From assembly GCA_050299695.1 (NCBI GenBank), contig JBNKWI010000006.1:6387-70386 (forward strand): DNA of 64,000 nt, given 5' to 3'. The translations under genes and the position numbers were made by a program. The notes under the pieces are model-generated. The model was not told the DNA's origin, did no database searches, and worked only from the letters and a program-made list of their open reading frames with translations. This DNA is from Ovoidimarina sp050299695. GTDB taxonomy: Bacteria > Pseudomonadota > Alphaproteobacteria > Rhodobacterales > Rhodobacteraceae. Below, one piece after another: positions 26,683 to 35,297 of this stretch (within the stretch, counting starts at the first letter, position 1; every line of letters begins with the position of its first letter).

Positions 26683-27108
26683 TCAATCCGGCGCGCGTCC
26701 ATGCTCCGAACGGTCGATGCTGCGGGTCAGCGTTTCCGAGGGCTTGCCAGGTACTACCGAGATCACCGAGACCTGCGCGCCCAGATAGGCCTTGCCCGGC
26801 TGGCGCGTTTCCACGGAGCGGATCCGTCCCTCGTAGAACGTGACGCGGCCGGTCTCCGTCTTGCCGCCGACGGACATGCGGACCTTGTAGAGCGCATCCC
26901 CGAATGCAGGGCCCGGCAGGGCCGGCACCGACCGAAGATCATAGAAAGGCAGCACGTTGATGCGGGGATCGGTGCGTTCGATGAAATGGTCTTGTGCGAG
27001 TTGCGCGCGCACGGTGTTGGCGGCCGCCTCGTCGAGGATTGCCACGGTCGCGTCGATCATCTGTGCTTCGTGCGGCCGCAGCCGCCAACCGCCTTCGCCG
27101 ACGAGCAC
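26683..27108 (-). CDS. Hypothetical protein, possibly 5'-truncated
   Basis: The 141-residue frame begins with GTG directly after a TAG and has no clear ribosome site. The C-terminal 90 residues look like a real beta-rich protein (GDALYKVRMSVGGKTETGRVTFYEG). No family is recognised. The start abuts a tandem repeat region, so a longer ancestral gene may have lost its 5' end. Confidence 0.5.
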   Translation of the reverse strand: MLVGEGGWRLRPHEAQMIDATVAILDEAAANTVRAQLAQDHFIERTDPRINVLPFYDLRSVPALPGPAFGDALYKVRMSVGGKTETGRVTFYEGRIRSVETRQPGKAYLGAQVSVISVVPGKPSETLTRSIDRSEHGRAPD

Positions 27109-27220
27109 CTAAAGCAGGTCAGAGAGCCGTCGGAGCCAGATCAACGCCATCCGGAGCTTCACCCGTTCGCGTCTCGAAGCGGCTGGCCATCGCTGGCTCT
27201 CGTGCGTTCGACGTTCAGGG

Positions 27221-27399
27221 TCCACTCGGCCGATTGCCCGCCGAGCGAGGAACCGGCCTGCCGGCGCTTCGCGCGTTCGGGCCTCAATCGGTCCACAGGA
27301 CCGATTGCCCGCCTGCGGCGGAACCGGCCTGCCGGCGCTCCGCGCGTTCGCAGCTTGAAGGCTCCACTGGAGCCTTCATCGGCTTCGCCGAACCGCTGC
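27221..27399. repeat. Tandem hairpin repeat cluster, family 1
   Basis: A unit of 71 bp is present about two and a half times between 27108 and 27400. The block CCGATTGCCCGCC starts at 27230 and 27301, and GGAACCGGCCTGCCGGCGC at 27249 and 27320. Each unit carries a palindrome at a fixed place: 27285-27307 (CAATCGGTCC / GGACCGATTG) and 27357-27377 (GAAGGCTCCA / TGGAGCCTTC). The last unit matches 37365-37430. It lies just past the GNAT gene stop and may act as its terminator. Confidence 0.7.
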
Positions 27400-27978
27400 T
27401 CACCCCTTCACCCCCCTGCGGTCGGCGCGGAGCATCGCGTAGAGCACGTGGTTCCGCCAGCGGCCGTTGATCTTCAGGTAGGCCTGGGCGACGCCCTCGT
27501 ATTTGAAGCCGCATTTCTCGAGGAGCCCGCGGGAAGGGGCGTTCTCGGCGAGGCAGCCGGCGGTGATGCGGGAGAGGTCGAGCTGGGTGAAGGCGTGGTG
27601 CACGGTCGCGCGCACCGCCTCGCTCATGTAGCCCTTGCGGGCATGGCGCTCGCCGACCCAGTAGCCGAGCGTCGCCGCCTGACTGGGGCCGCGCTGGAAA
27701 TTGTCGAGGGTGATCGCGCCGACGAGCGCGCCCGAGCCGCGTTCGAAGAGGAACAAGGGCAGCGCCCGGTCGGCGGCGAGCGAGCGCTGTGCCCAGTAGA
27801 CGCGGTTGGTATAGGAGCGGCGGGTCAGATGGTCGGGCGCCCAGGTGGGTTCCCAGGGGGCGAGGAAGTCGCGGCTTTCCTCGCGGATCCCGGCCCAGTC
27901 GCGGTAGTCGCCGTGCTGGGGCGGGCGCAGCGTCAGGCGGTCGGTTTCGATCCGGACCCGCTTGCGCCGCATCAGCAT
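27400..27978 (-). CDS. GNAT N-acetyltransferase, RimJ-like
   Basis: The 192-residue protein has an ETDRLTLRPP start typical of RimJ/RimL-type acetyltransferases, the acetyl-CoA loop region GERHARKGYMSEAVRATVHHAF (about 115-136) and the ENAPSRGLLEKCGF motif near 160. Substrate may be a ribosomal-protein N-terminus, but this is not certain. It overlaps the M16 peptidase stop by one base and is the last gene of the thrC-M16 transcript. Confidence 0.88.
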   Translation of the reverse strand: MLMRRKRVRIETDRLTLRPPQHGDYRDWAGIREESRDFLAPWEPTWAPDHLTRRSYTNRVYWAQRSLAADRALPLFLFERGSGALVGAITLDNFQRGPSQAATLGYWVGERHARKGYMSEAVRATVHHAFTQLDLSRITAGCLAENAPSRGLLEKCGFKYEGVAQAYLKINGRWRNHVLYAMLRADRRGVKG

Positions 27979-29240
27979 CAGGCGGCGAGCCTTGCGGTCA
28001 GGGCGTCGAGCGCGGGCGCCTTGGCGACCGGACCGTAGAGCGCGAGCGCCGCGCTGCCGCCTTCGGCGAGGCGCTGGGCGATGTCGCGCACGTCCCCGGC
28101 GGTGACCGCGTCGATCTTCTCCACGGTCTCCTCCAGCGTCGGCACGCGGCCCCAGATCGACAGGAGCCGGGCGATGCGTTCGGCGCGCGAGGAGGGGGAT
28201 TCGAGGCCCATCAGCAGCCCGGCCTTCATCTGCGCCCGCGCGCGGTCGATCTCTTCGCGGGTCATGCCGTCGGCGGCGCGCTTCATCTCGGCGATGGTGA
28301 GCGTCAGGAGCTCGGCGATCTCGGCCTTGCCGGTGCCCGCATAGATCGTCATCAGCCCGGAATCCGAATAGGCGCCGGCCTGGGCGAAGATCGTATAGCA
28401 GAGCCCGCGCTTCTCGCGGAGCTCCTGGAACAGCCGCGAGGACATGCCGCCGCCGAGGGCGGAGGAGTAGATCTGGCTCGCGTAGAGATCGGGCGCGCGG
28501 TAGCCCGGCAGTTCGAAACCGAGCGCCATATGCGCCTGTTCGAGCCTTTTCGTCACGCGACGCTCTCCGCCGCCCCAGCGGGCCGGGTCGAACAGGCCGC
28601 GGGCGACGGGTTTGAGCCCGCCGAACACCTCGGTCGCCTGGGCGACGATCTTGTCGTGGTCCACCGCGCCGGCGGCCGACAGGATCATCTCGCCCGGGCC
28701 GTAGCGCTCGGCGACGAAGGCGGAGAGGTCGTCGCGCGAGAAGCTTTGCACCATCTCGGCCGGGCCGAGGATCGAGCGGCCCAGGGGCTGGTCGGGGAAG
28801 GCCTCTTCCTGGAGCCAGTCGAAGATAATGTCGTCGGGCGTGTCGTGCGCCTGGCCGATCTCCTGGAGGATCACGTGGCGTTCGACCTCGATCTCCTTGG
28901 GGTCGAACACGGGGTTCAGGAGGATGTCGGAGATCACGTCGAGCGCGAGCCCCACGTCGTCCTCGAGGACGCGCGCGTAATAGGCGGTCATCTCGCGCGA
29001 GGTGTAGGCGTTGATGTAGCCGCCCACGTCCTCGATCGCCTCGGCGATCTGTTGCGGCGAGCGCGTGCTGGTGCCCTTGAAGGCCATGTGCTCGAGGAAA
29101 TGCGCGATGCCGTTCTGGTCGGCGCGTTCGTGGCGCCCGCCGGCGGTGACCCAGATCCCGAGCGCCGCGGATTTCAGCCCGGGCATGTGTTCGGTGACGA
29201 TCCGGAAGCCGTTCGGCAGGGTATGGGTTCTGACGGTCAA
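27978..29240 (-). CDS. M16 family zinc peptidase (mitochondrial-processing-peptidase-like)
   Basis: The 420-residue protein has the inverted zinc motif HFLEH (residues about 46-50) with the downstream glutamate region, and the M16 C-terminal domain (LFQELREKRGLCYTIFAQ). It resembles the PqqL/MPP-beta-type single-domain M16 enzymes found next to thrC in many alphaproteobacteria. The start overlaps the thrC stop by ATGA, so translation is coupled. Confidence 0.93.
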   Translation of the reverse strand: MTVRTHTLPNGFRIVTEHMPGLKSAALGIWVTAGGRHERADQNGIAHFLEHMAFKGTSTRSPQQIAEAIEDVGGYINAYTSREMTAYYARVLEDDVGLALDVISDILLNPVFDPKEIEVERHVILQEIGQAHDTPDDIIFDWLQEEAFPDQPLGRSILGPAEMVQSFSRDDLSAFVAERYGPGEMILSAAGAVDHDKIVAQATEVFGGLKPVARGLFDPARWGGGERRVTKRLEQAHMALGFELPGYRAPDLYASQIYSSALGGGMSSRLFQELREKRGLCYTIFAQAGAYSDSGLMTIYAGTGKAEIAELLTLTIAEMKRAADGMTREEIDRARAQMKAGLLMGLESPSSRAERIARLLSIWGRVPTLEETVEKIDAVTAGDVRDIAQRLAEGGSAALALYGPVAKAPALDALTARLAA

Positions 29241-30628
29241 GGTTTCGCCTGCTCCTCGATCAGGGCTTTGAGTGCGCCGACATCGTTGGCGACACGTGTC
29301 ACGCGCTCCGAACGGTCATATAGGTCGGCCATCCGCTTGGGAAGGGGCGGGCGCATGCCGGTGGCGTCCTCGACCGCGTCGGGGAATTTCGCGGGGTGCG
29401 CGGTGGCGAGCGTGATCATCGGCGTGGGGCCGGAGAGATGCTCGGCGGCGACCTTGGCGCCGACGGCGGAATGCGGGCAGAGCACCTCGCCGGTGGCCGC
29501 GTGGATCGCGCGGATCGTAGCGCGGGTTTCCTCCTCGGAGGCGCGGCCCGAGGCGTAGGTTTCCCTGAGCGCTTCGAGTGCGCCCTGGCTGACGGGGAAG
29601 CCGCCATCGGTGCCGAGTTCGTCCATGAGCTGCGCCACCGCCCTGCCGTCGCGTCCATAGGCCTCGAACAGCGCGCGTTCGAAGTTCGAGGAGACCTGGA
29701 TGTCCATCGAGGGGCTGATCGAGGGGGTGACGCCGTGCTTTTCGTGCCGTCCGGTGGCGAAGGTGCGGTGCAGGATGTCGTTCTGGTTGGTGGCGATCAC
29801 CAGCTTCTCGACCGGAAGGCCCATGCGCTTGGCGATCTGGCCGGCGAAGATGTCGCCGAAATTGCCGGTGGGCACGGTGAAGGAGACCGGGCGGTGCGGC
29901 GCGCCGAGGGAGACGGCCGAGGTGAAGTAGTAGACCACTTGGGCGAGGACGCGGGCCCAGTTGATCGAGTTCACCGCCGAGAGGCCGACCCGGTCGCGGA
30001 AGGCGTGGTCGTTGAACATCGCCTTCACGGCGGCCTGGCAATCGTCGAAATCGCCGTCGAGGGCGAGGGCGTGGACGTTGGCCTCGGTGGGGGTGGTCAT
30101 CTGGCGGCGCTGGACCTCGGAGACGCGGCCATGGGGGAAGAGGATGAAGACGTCGACATTGTCGAGACCCTTGAAGGCCTCGATGGCGGCGGAGCCGGTA
30201 TCGCCGGAGGTGGCACCGACGATGGTGATGCGGCTGCCGCGCCGTTCCAGCACGTGCTGGAACATCTGGCCGATGAGCTGCATCGCGAAATCCTTGAAAG
30301 CGAGCGTGGGGCCGTGGAACAGTTCCAGGAGGAAGTGGTTCGGGCCGAGCTGCTTGAGGGGCGCGCGGGCGGGATGGCCGAAGCCGGCATAGGCGCGGGC
30401 GATCAGCGCGCGGAAATCGTCGTCGGCGATGGCGCCGCCGAGGAAGGGCTGCATCACGCGGAAGGCGGCGTCTTCGTAGGAGAGGCCGGCGAGGGCGGCG
30501 ATTTCGGGCGCGGTCAGGCTGGGCACGGTTTCGGGCACGTAGAGCCCACCGTCGCGGGCGAGCCCCGCGAGCATGGTGTCCTCGAAGCCGAGCACCGGGG
30601 CCTGACCCCGTGTCGAGACGTAGCGCAT
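29237..30628 (-). CDS. thrC: Threonine synthase
   Basis: The 463-residue PLP enzyme converts O-phosphohomoserine to threonine. It begins with the family motif MRYVSTRGQAP, has the PLP lysine in LAFKDFAMQ (about residue 113), and a glycine-rich phosphate loop (TSGDTGSAA). Length matches class II threonine synthases. It lies 6 bp after the SURF1 gene and overlaps the M16 peptidase gene. Confidence 0.96.
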   Translation of the reverse strand: MRYVSTRGQAPVLGFEDTMLAGLARDGGLYVPETVPSLTAPEIAALAGLSYEDAAFRVMQPFLGGAIADDDFRALIARAYAGFGHPARAPLKQLGPNHFLLELFHGPTLAFKDFAMQLIGQMFQHVLERRGSRITIVGATSGDTGSAAIEAFKGLDNVDVFILFPHGRVSEVQRRQMTTPTEANVHALALDGDFDDCQAAVKAMFNDHAFRDRVGLSAVNSINWARVLAQVVYYFTSAVSLGAPHRPVSFTVPTGNFGDIFAGQIAKRMGLPVEKLVIATNQNDILHRTFATGRHEKHGVTPSISPSMDIQVSSNFERALFEAYGRDGRAVAQLMDELGTDGGFPVSQGALEALRETYASGRASEEETRATIRAIHAATGEVLCPHSAVGAKVAAEHLSGPTPMITLATAHPAKFPDAVEDATGMRPPLPKRMADLYDRSERVTRVANDVGALKALIEEQAKP

Positions 30629-30634
30629 GTCGTG

Positions 30635-31309
30635 TCAGCCTTTCCCGCGGGCGATCCGCGTGATCCAGTAGAGCGTCATCGCCGTCCAGACCAGAGCAAG
30701 GCCGAACCAGGTGATCGCGTATTGGAGGTGATCGTTGGGGATGCCGGCGATGTCCACCGGCAGGGGCGTCACCGGGGCGCCGCTTTCCGACGTGTCCCGG
30801 GCGACGATGAGGAAGGGCTCGGCAGCGAGTTCCTCGGACATCCGCGTGGCGTCGCGGGCGAACCAGATATTGGTGGCTTGGTCCGGGTCGGGGGTGAAGG
30901 CGTCGGTCTCGTCGGGCCAGAGGAGGTTGCCGGTGACGGTGACTTCGACCGGCGGGCGGGGTTTGTCCTTGGCGTCGCTGGGGACCACGCCGCGGTCGAG
31001 GAGCAGGCGACGGCCGTCCTCGGTGAGGAACAGCGAGACGATGCGGAAGGCGGCGCCGAGTTCGCGGGTCGAGACGAGGACGTGGATTTCCTCGTCGGTG
31101 ATCGTGCCGGTGGCGGTGACGGAGAGGTACCTGTCGGTCTCGGGGTCGGGATGCGCGGGAACGGGGACCGGATCGGCGGCGATCCGGGCCTCGATCCGGG
31201 CGAGGATGGCTTCCTTCCAATCCAGCCGGCGGAGCTGCCAGGTGCCGAGCGCGCAGAGGATCGCGACGCCGGCGATGCCGATCAGGAGAGGAACGGCGAA
31301 GCGTTTCAT
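30635..31309 (-). CDS. SURF1-family cytochrome oxidase assembly protein
   Basis: The 224-residue protein has two membrane helices, one at each end, around a periplasmic domain with the SURF1 motifs (LGTWQLRRLDWKE near residue 22 and NDHLQYAITWFGLALVW near 190). SURF1 helps insert heme a into subunit I. It follows coxC after a 383-bp gap that contains a repeat, and leads into thrC. Confidence 0.93.
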   Translation of the reverse strand: MKRFAVPLLIGIAGVAILCALGTWQLRRLDWKEAILARIEARIAADPVPVPAHPDPETDRYLSVTATGTITDEEIHVLVSTRELGAAFRIVSLFLTEDGRRLLLDRGVVPSDAKDKPRPPVEVTVTGNLLWPDETDAFTPDPDQATNIWFARDATRMSEELAAEPFLIVARDTSESGAPVTPLPVDIAGIPNDHLQYAITWFGLALVWTAMTLYWITRIARGKG

Positions 31310-31411
31310 CGTGCGACCCCGCCAAGTTCCGCGACGGGCAGTCCGGCCGCGAAGCGGTGCGCGCCACGGAGCCGGGCCGCGGCCGACCGCGAGGGGGGGC
31401 TCGAAACGGTT

Positions 31412-31557
31412 GATCGGAGCGGTTTATGGTGCAACCCCGCCGAACGGGTTTTCTTGGGGGGGACGTTGCAAAAGCGCCCGCCCGTGGGGCGGTCGGGCGC
31501 TGCCCGGCGGCCCTTCGGGCCTTGTTCCGGGCAAGGGCTGGCGTCCGATGGTGCGCC
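31412..31557 (+). repeat. Interspersed intergenic repeat, family 2, copy 2
   Basis: It aligns with the reverse complement of 24231-24379, as described there. It fills much of the 383-bp gap between coxC and the SURF1 gene. The GCCCGGCGGCCC...GGGCC...CCGGGC core folds as a nested GC hairpin in both copies, with base changes between them. No gene is credible in the rest of the gap. Confidence 0.6.
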
Positions 31558-31692
31558 GAACGCGTCTGCCCGCCCATGGCGGGAAGCGCGCTGCGCGCAA
31601 TAGAACGGCGGTTCTCTCATCACCGAACTCCCCCTCCCCGGGAATGCAAAGGGCGCGGCATGGCCGCGCCCCTCGACCCTTGGTCGCGGTGG

Positions 31693-32511
31693 TCAGACGT
31701 GGGACGGGCCCGAGCCCCAGATATAGACCGCGAAGAACAGGAACAGCCAGACCACGTCGACGAAGTGCCAGTACCAGGCGGCCGCCTCGAAACCGATATG
31801 CTTCTCGGGGGTGAAGTGGCCGGCGCGGACGCGGAAGTAGCAGACGAAGAGGAAGATCGTCCCGATGATGACGTGGGCGCCGTGGAAGCCGGTGGCCATG
31901 AAGAAGTTCGAGTAGTAGTCGATCCCGCCGAAGGTCCAGTCCTCGTGGTTCAGGAGATGGGCGTATTCGTAACCCTGGAGGAAGGTGAAGAAGAGGCCGA
32001 GGAGCGCGCCGATCAGGAGACCCCATTCCACGTCCTTGCGGCTTTCGTTGTGGACCAGCGCGTGGTGCGCCCAGGTCACCGCGCAGCCCGAGAGGAGCAG
32101 GACCAGCGTGTTGATGAGCGGCAGGTGGAACGGATCGACGAAGTGGATTTCGGGCATTTCCACTTCGCTGCCGAAATAGGTGTGCATCGGGTACATGGCG
32201 TGCTTGAAGAAGCTCCAGAACCAGGCCGCGAAGAACATCACCTCGGACATGATGAACATGATGAAACCGTAGCGGAGGCCGATGCGGACCACGGGGGTGT
32301 GGTCGCCGGTATTGGCCTCGCCGATCACGTCGGACCACCAGGAGAACATCGTGTAGAGCACGCCCGCGAGGCCGATCCAGAACATGAACGGCGTAATGGA
32401 GTGCATCCAGAGCACTGCGCCGAACAGCATTGTGAAACCCGAGACCGCGTCGATGAAGGGCCAGATCGACGGGGCGATGATGTGGTAGTCGTGGTTCTTT
32501 TCGTGTGCCAT
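31693..32511 (-). CDS. coxC: Cytochrome c oxidase subunit III
   Basis: This 272-residue protein with seven membrane helices is the third core subunit of the aa3 oxidase. It begins MAHEKNHDYHIIAPSIWP, as in Rhodobacter/Paracoccus subunit III, and contains HDWWRDV-region equivalents (FSWWSDVIGE) and FFMATGFHGAHVIIG. The start at 32511 has GAGGGACC upstream. It is separated from ctaG by 20 bp. Confidence 0.96.
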   Translation of the reverse strand: MAHEKNHDYHIIAPSIWPFIDAVSGFTMLFGAVLWMHSITPFMFWIGLAGVLYTMFSWWSDVIGEANTGDHTPVVRIGLRYGFIMFIMSEVMFFAAWFWSFFKHAMYPMHTYFGSEVEMPEIHFVDPFHLPLINTLVLLLSGCAVTWAHHALVHNESRKDVEWGLLIGALLGLFFTFLQGYEYAHLLNHEDWTFGGIDYYSNFFMATGFHGAHVIIGTIFLFVCYFRVRAGHFTPEKHIGFEAAAWYWHFVDVVWLFLFFAVYIWGSGPSHV

Positions 32512-32531
32512 CGTTGGTCCCTCGTTGGGCC

Positions 32532-33107
32532 TCAGTTCAGCTCGGTTTCGGTGGTGGAGGGCAGGGCGGCCTGGTCCTCCGGAAGCTCGGTCTCGTGGAA
32601 GGTATAGGACAGGGTTATGTGCTGCGTATAGCGCGCTTCCTCGTCCTCGACGATTTCCGGGTCGACATAGAAGGTGACGGGCATGTCCACCCGCTGGTGC
32701 GGCTGGAGCACCTGCTCGGTGAAGCAGAAGCACTCAATCTTGGTGAAGTAGCCGCCCGCGGAATAGGGGGCGACGTTGTAGCTGGCGGTGCCGGCGATCA
32801 CCCGGTCGGTCGGGTTGTAGGCCTCGAAGAAGGCGAGGCCGGTCTCGCCGATGCGGACCGTCATCTCGGGCTGTTTCGGGCGGAACTCCCAGGGCATGCC
32901 GCGTTCGATCGAGGCGTCGAACTTGATGACCATGGTGCGGTCGAGGATCTCGGAGGCCGGACCCTCGGCGGTGACGGTGGCGCCGCCGTAGCCGGTGACC
33001 CGGCAGAACAGGTTGTAGGCGGGCACGGCGGCCCAGGCGAGCGCGCCCATCACCACCACGACGCCCACGAGCCGGAGCGCGGTGCGGTTGCGGCCGTCGC
33101 CGCTCAT
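32532..33107 (-). CDS. ctaG: Cytochrome oxidase copper chaperone CtaG/Cox11
   Basis: The 191-residue protein has one N-terminal helix (residues about 10-30) and a periplasmic domain with the copper-binding CFCFTEQ motif (KIECFCFTEQVL, near residue 125). It delivers copper to CuB of subunit I. It overlaps the small gene upstream by ATGA. Confidence 0.95.
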   Translation of the reverse strand: MSGDGRNRTALRLVGVVVVMGALAWAAVPAYNLFCRVTGYGGATVTAEGPASEILDRTMVIKFDASIERGMPWEFRPKQPEMTVRIGETGLAFFEAYNPTDRVIAGTASYNVAPYSAGGYFTKIECFCFTEQVLQPHQRVDMPVTFYVDPEIVEDEEARYTQHITLSYTFHETELPEDQAALPSTTETELN

Positions 33108-33289
33108 TTGTCCTGCTCCAGCATTTCCGGGCGCAGCACGTGGTCGAAGGCCTGGGTGGCGCCGAGCATGCGGATCTTGACGATCGAGAGGCCGAAGATC
33201 ACCGCGACGAAAGCTGCGAGCACCAGGCCGAGCCCGACATTGCGGGAGCGGCGGCGCTGGTGCAGCTCGTGCTCGGCGCGGATCGCCAT
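33104..33289 (-). CDS. Small membrane protein in the cox operon
   Basis: This 61-residue protein has a basic N-terminus and one membrane helix (VGLGLVLAAFVAVIFGLSIVK). Its fixed place between ctaB and ctaG, with ATGA overlap to ctaG and 1 bp after ctaB, supports it as a real gene. Similar short genes (CoxF-like) occur at this spot in alphaproteobacterial cox operons. A role in oxidase assembly is inferred. Confidence 0.8.
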   Translation of the reverse strand: MAIRAEHELHQRRRSRNVGLGLVLAAFVAVIFGLSIVKIRMLGATQAFDHVLRPEMLEQDK

Positions 33290-33290
33290 A

Positions 33291-34217
33291 TCAGAGCACC
33301 CCCGTCACGCGGAGCGCGGCATCGGCGAGGAGCGCGCCGAAATGCGCGAAGAGATAGTAGAGCGAGAAGCGGAAGAACGCCTTCTCGGTGGCGTAGCGGT
33401 CGAGCTCTGCCTGCATTTCGTCGCGGCGCCAGATCGCGACGGCGCCCTTGAGGAACCAGGCGTTCATGGCGAGCGCTGTGGCGAGGTAGACGGGCCCGCC
33501 GATCGAGGTGAAGCCGAGCGCCACCGCCGCCGGGGCGAGGATCGCCGTGTAGGCGAGGATGTGCGCGCGGGTGGATTTGCGGCCGTGGGTGACGGTCAGC
33601 ATCGGCACGCCGGCATCGTCGTAGTCCGATTTCATGAACAGCGCGAGGGCCCAGAAATGCGGCGGGGTCCAGAGGAAGATCAGCGCGAACATGCCCCAGG
33701 CCTCGAGCGGCATGGTGCCCGTGGCGGCGGCCCAGCCGATCACCGGCGGGAAGGCGCCCGCGGCGCCGCCGATGACGATGTTCTGCGGCGTCCAGCGCTT
33801 GAGCCACATCGTGTAGACCACTGCGTAGAAGAAGATCGTGAAGGCGAGCATCGCCGCCGCGACGAAGTTGGTCGCGAGGCCGAGCATGGTGACCGAGATC
33901 ATCGAGAGCGCGGTGCCGATGGCGGCGGCTTCCTCGGCGCCGACCCGGCCGGCGGGGACGGGGCGTTTCGCGGTGCGCCGCATCAACGCGTCGATATCGG
34001 CGTCCCACCACATGTTCAGGGCGCCCGAGGCGCCGGCGCCGACCGCGATGAAGAGGATCGCGGTGAAGCCGATCATCGGGTGGACCGGGACCGGCGCCAC
34101 CAGGAGCCCGACCAGCGCGGTGAAGACCACGAGCGACATCACGCGGGGCTTCAGGAGCGCCACGTAGTCGCCGAACTGGGCCTCCGGCTCGCGCGTTATC
34201 AGGCTGGCGTCGGACAT
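33291..34217 (-). CDS. ctaB: Protoheme IX farnesyltransferase (heme O synthase)
   Basis: This 308-residue UbiA-superfamily protein has about nine helices and the first aspartate-rich motif NMWWDADIDALMRRT near residue 68. It makes heme O, the precursor of heme A for the oxidase. It starts 12 bp after the coxB stop. Confidence 0.96.
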   Translation of the reverse strand: MSDASLITREPEAQFGDYVALLKPRVMSLVVFTALVGLLVAPVPVHPMIGFTAILFIAVGAGASGALNMWWDADIDALMRRTAKRPVPAGRVGAEEAAAIGTALSMISVTMLGLATNFVAAAMLAFTIFFYAVVYTMWLKRWTPQNIVIGGAAGAFPPVIGWAAATGTMPLEAWGMFALIFLWTPPHFWALALFMKSDYDDAGVPMLTVTHGRKSTRAHILAYTAILAPAAVALGFTSIGGPVYLATALAMNAWFLKGAVAIWRRDEMQAELDRYATEKAFFRFSLYYLFAHFGALLADAALRVTGVL

Positions 34218-34229
34218 GGGGTTCCGGGC

Positions 34230-35120
34230 TTACTGCGACGCGACGTCGAAATTCAGCGGCGCGCCGGCATATTCCTCATGCGCGCGGCCGAGCCATTCCT
34301 CGTACTGCGCCTGGCTCACCGCCTTGACGGTGATCGGCATATAGGCGTGGTCCTTGCCGCAAAGCTCGGAGCACTGGCCGAAATAGGTGCCTTCCATGCC
34401 GGGGTCCACCTCGAACCAGAGTTCGGCCACGCGGCCCGGCACGGCGTCCTGCTTCACCCCGAAGGCGGGCATCGCCCAGGAGTGGATCACGTCGGCGCCG
34501 GTGACACGCATCACGATCTTCTTGCCGGTGGGCACAACCACCTCCTGGCTGGAGGCGAGCAGGTATTCGTCGGGCGCGTAGCCGTTCGCCTCGAGCTCGT
34601 CGCGGCCGAGGAGGAAGGCGTCGAAGGTGATCGAGGAGGGTTCGATGCCCTCGACCCCGGCGTCTACGTATTCGTAACCCCAGTACCACTGGTAGCCGGT
34701 CACCTTGATGGTGATGTCGCCCTCGGGGAATTCCTGCTGCTTGAACAGCACCGGCAGCGAGAAGGAGCCGATGAAGACGAGGATCACGATGGGGATCAGC
34801 GTCCAGGCGATTTCGATCGGCGTGTTGTGGGTGAAGCGCGCCGGCGTGGGGTTCGAGCGGCTGTTGTAGCGGATCATCACCGTGACGAGGAGGCCGACGA
34901 CGAAGAGGCAGATCAGGCTGATGATCCAGAGGATCATGTGGTCGAGCCAGTGGATGTCCGAGGCGAGCTCGGTGCCCGCGACCTGGAAGCCCATGGCGCC
35001 GTCATGCGGCCTGCCGAGCGTTTCGAGGCCGTCGACATGGACCTGCGCCATGGCGGCGCTCGCGGCGAGGGTTCCCATGGTGGCCGCCCAGAGGGCGCTC
35101 AGGCGATTGATCAGGCGCAT
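34230..35120 (-). CDS. coxB: Cytochrome c oxidase subunit II
   Basis: The 296-residue protein has a signal peptide (cleavage after AMAQ), two membrane helices, and a periplasmic CuA domain. All CuA ligands are visible: the histidine in DVIHSW, then CSELCGKDHAYM near residue 255. The start at 35120 is chosen for the signal peptide; the much longer open frame upstream is a shadow of tldD. It is the first gene of the assembly operon. Confidence 0.96.
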   Translation of the reverse strand: MRLINRLSALWAATMGTLAASAAMAQVHVDGLETLGRPHDGAMGFQVAGTELASDIHWLDHMILWIISLICLFVVGLLVTVMIRYNSRSNPTPARFTHNTPIEIAWTLIPIVILVFIGSFSLPVLFKQQEFPEGDITIKVTGYQWYWGYEYVDAGVEGIEPSSITFDAFLLGRDELEANGYAPDEYLLASSQEVVVPTGKKIVMRVTGADVIHSWAMPAFGVKQDAVPGRVAELWFEVDPGMEGTYFGQCSELCGKDHAYMPITVKAVSQAQYEEWLGRAHEEYAGAPLNFDVASQ

Positions 35121-35297
35121 AAGCGAGTTCCTGTTGCTGTCGCGGCGGTTCGTGCCGGCATTCTCCCGGAGCCGCTCGCGCGGGCCCGACGTTGTATCCC
35201 GGGCAGTTGAAATCATATTAGGAGCGACGCAACAAGTCGGAGACTTGCGGCAAAGAGCCGCCTTTGCCGGTTTTCGACCCTTACCGGGGAGTTCCCG

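Noticed and set aside
29316..31577. Minus-strand 753-residue frame over thrC and SURF1 and its plus-strand counterpart
   Set aside because: thrC and SURF1 explain the region; both long frames are composition shadows.
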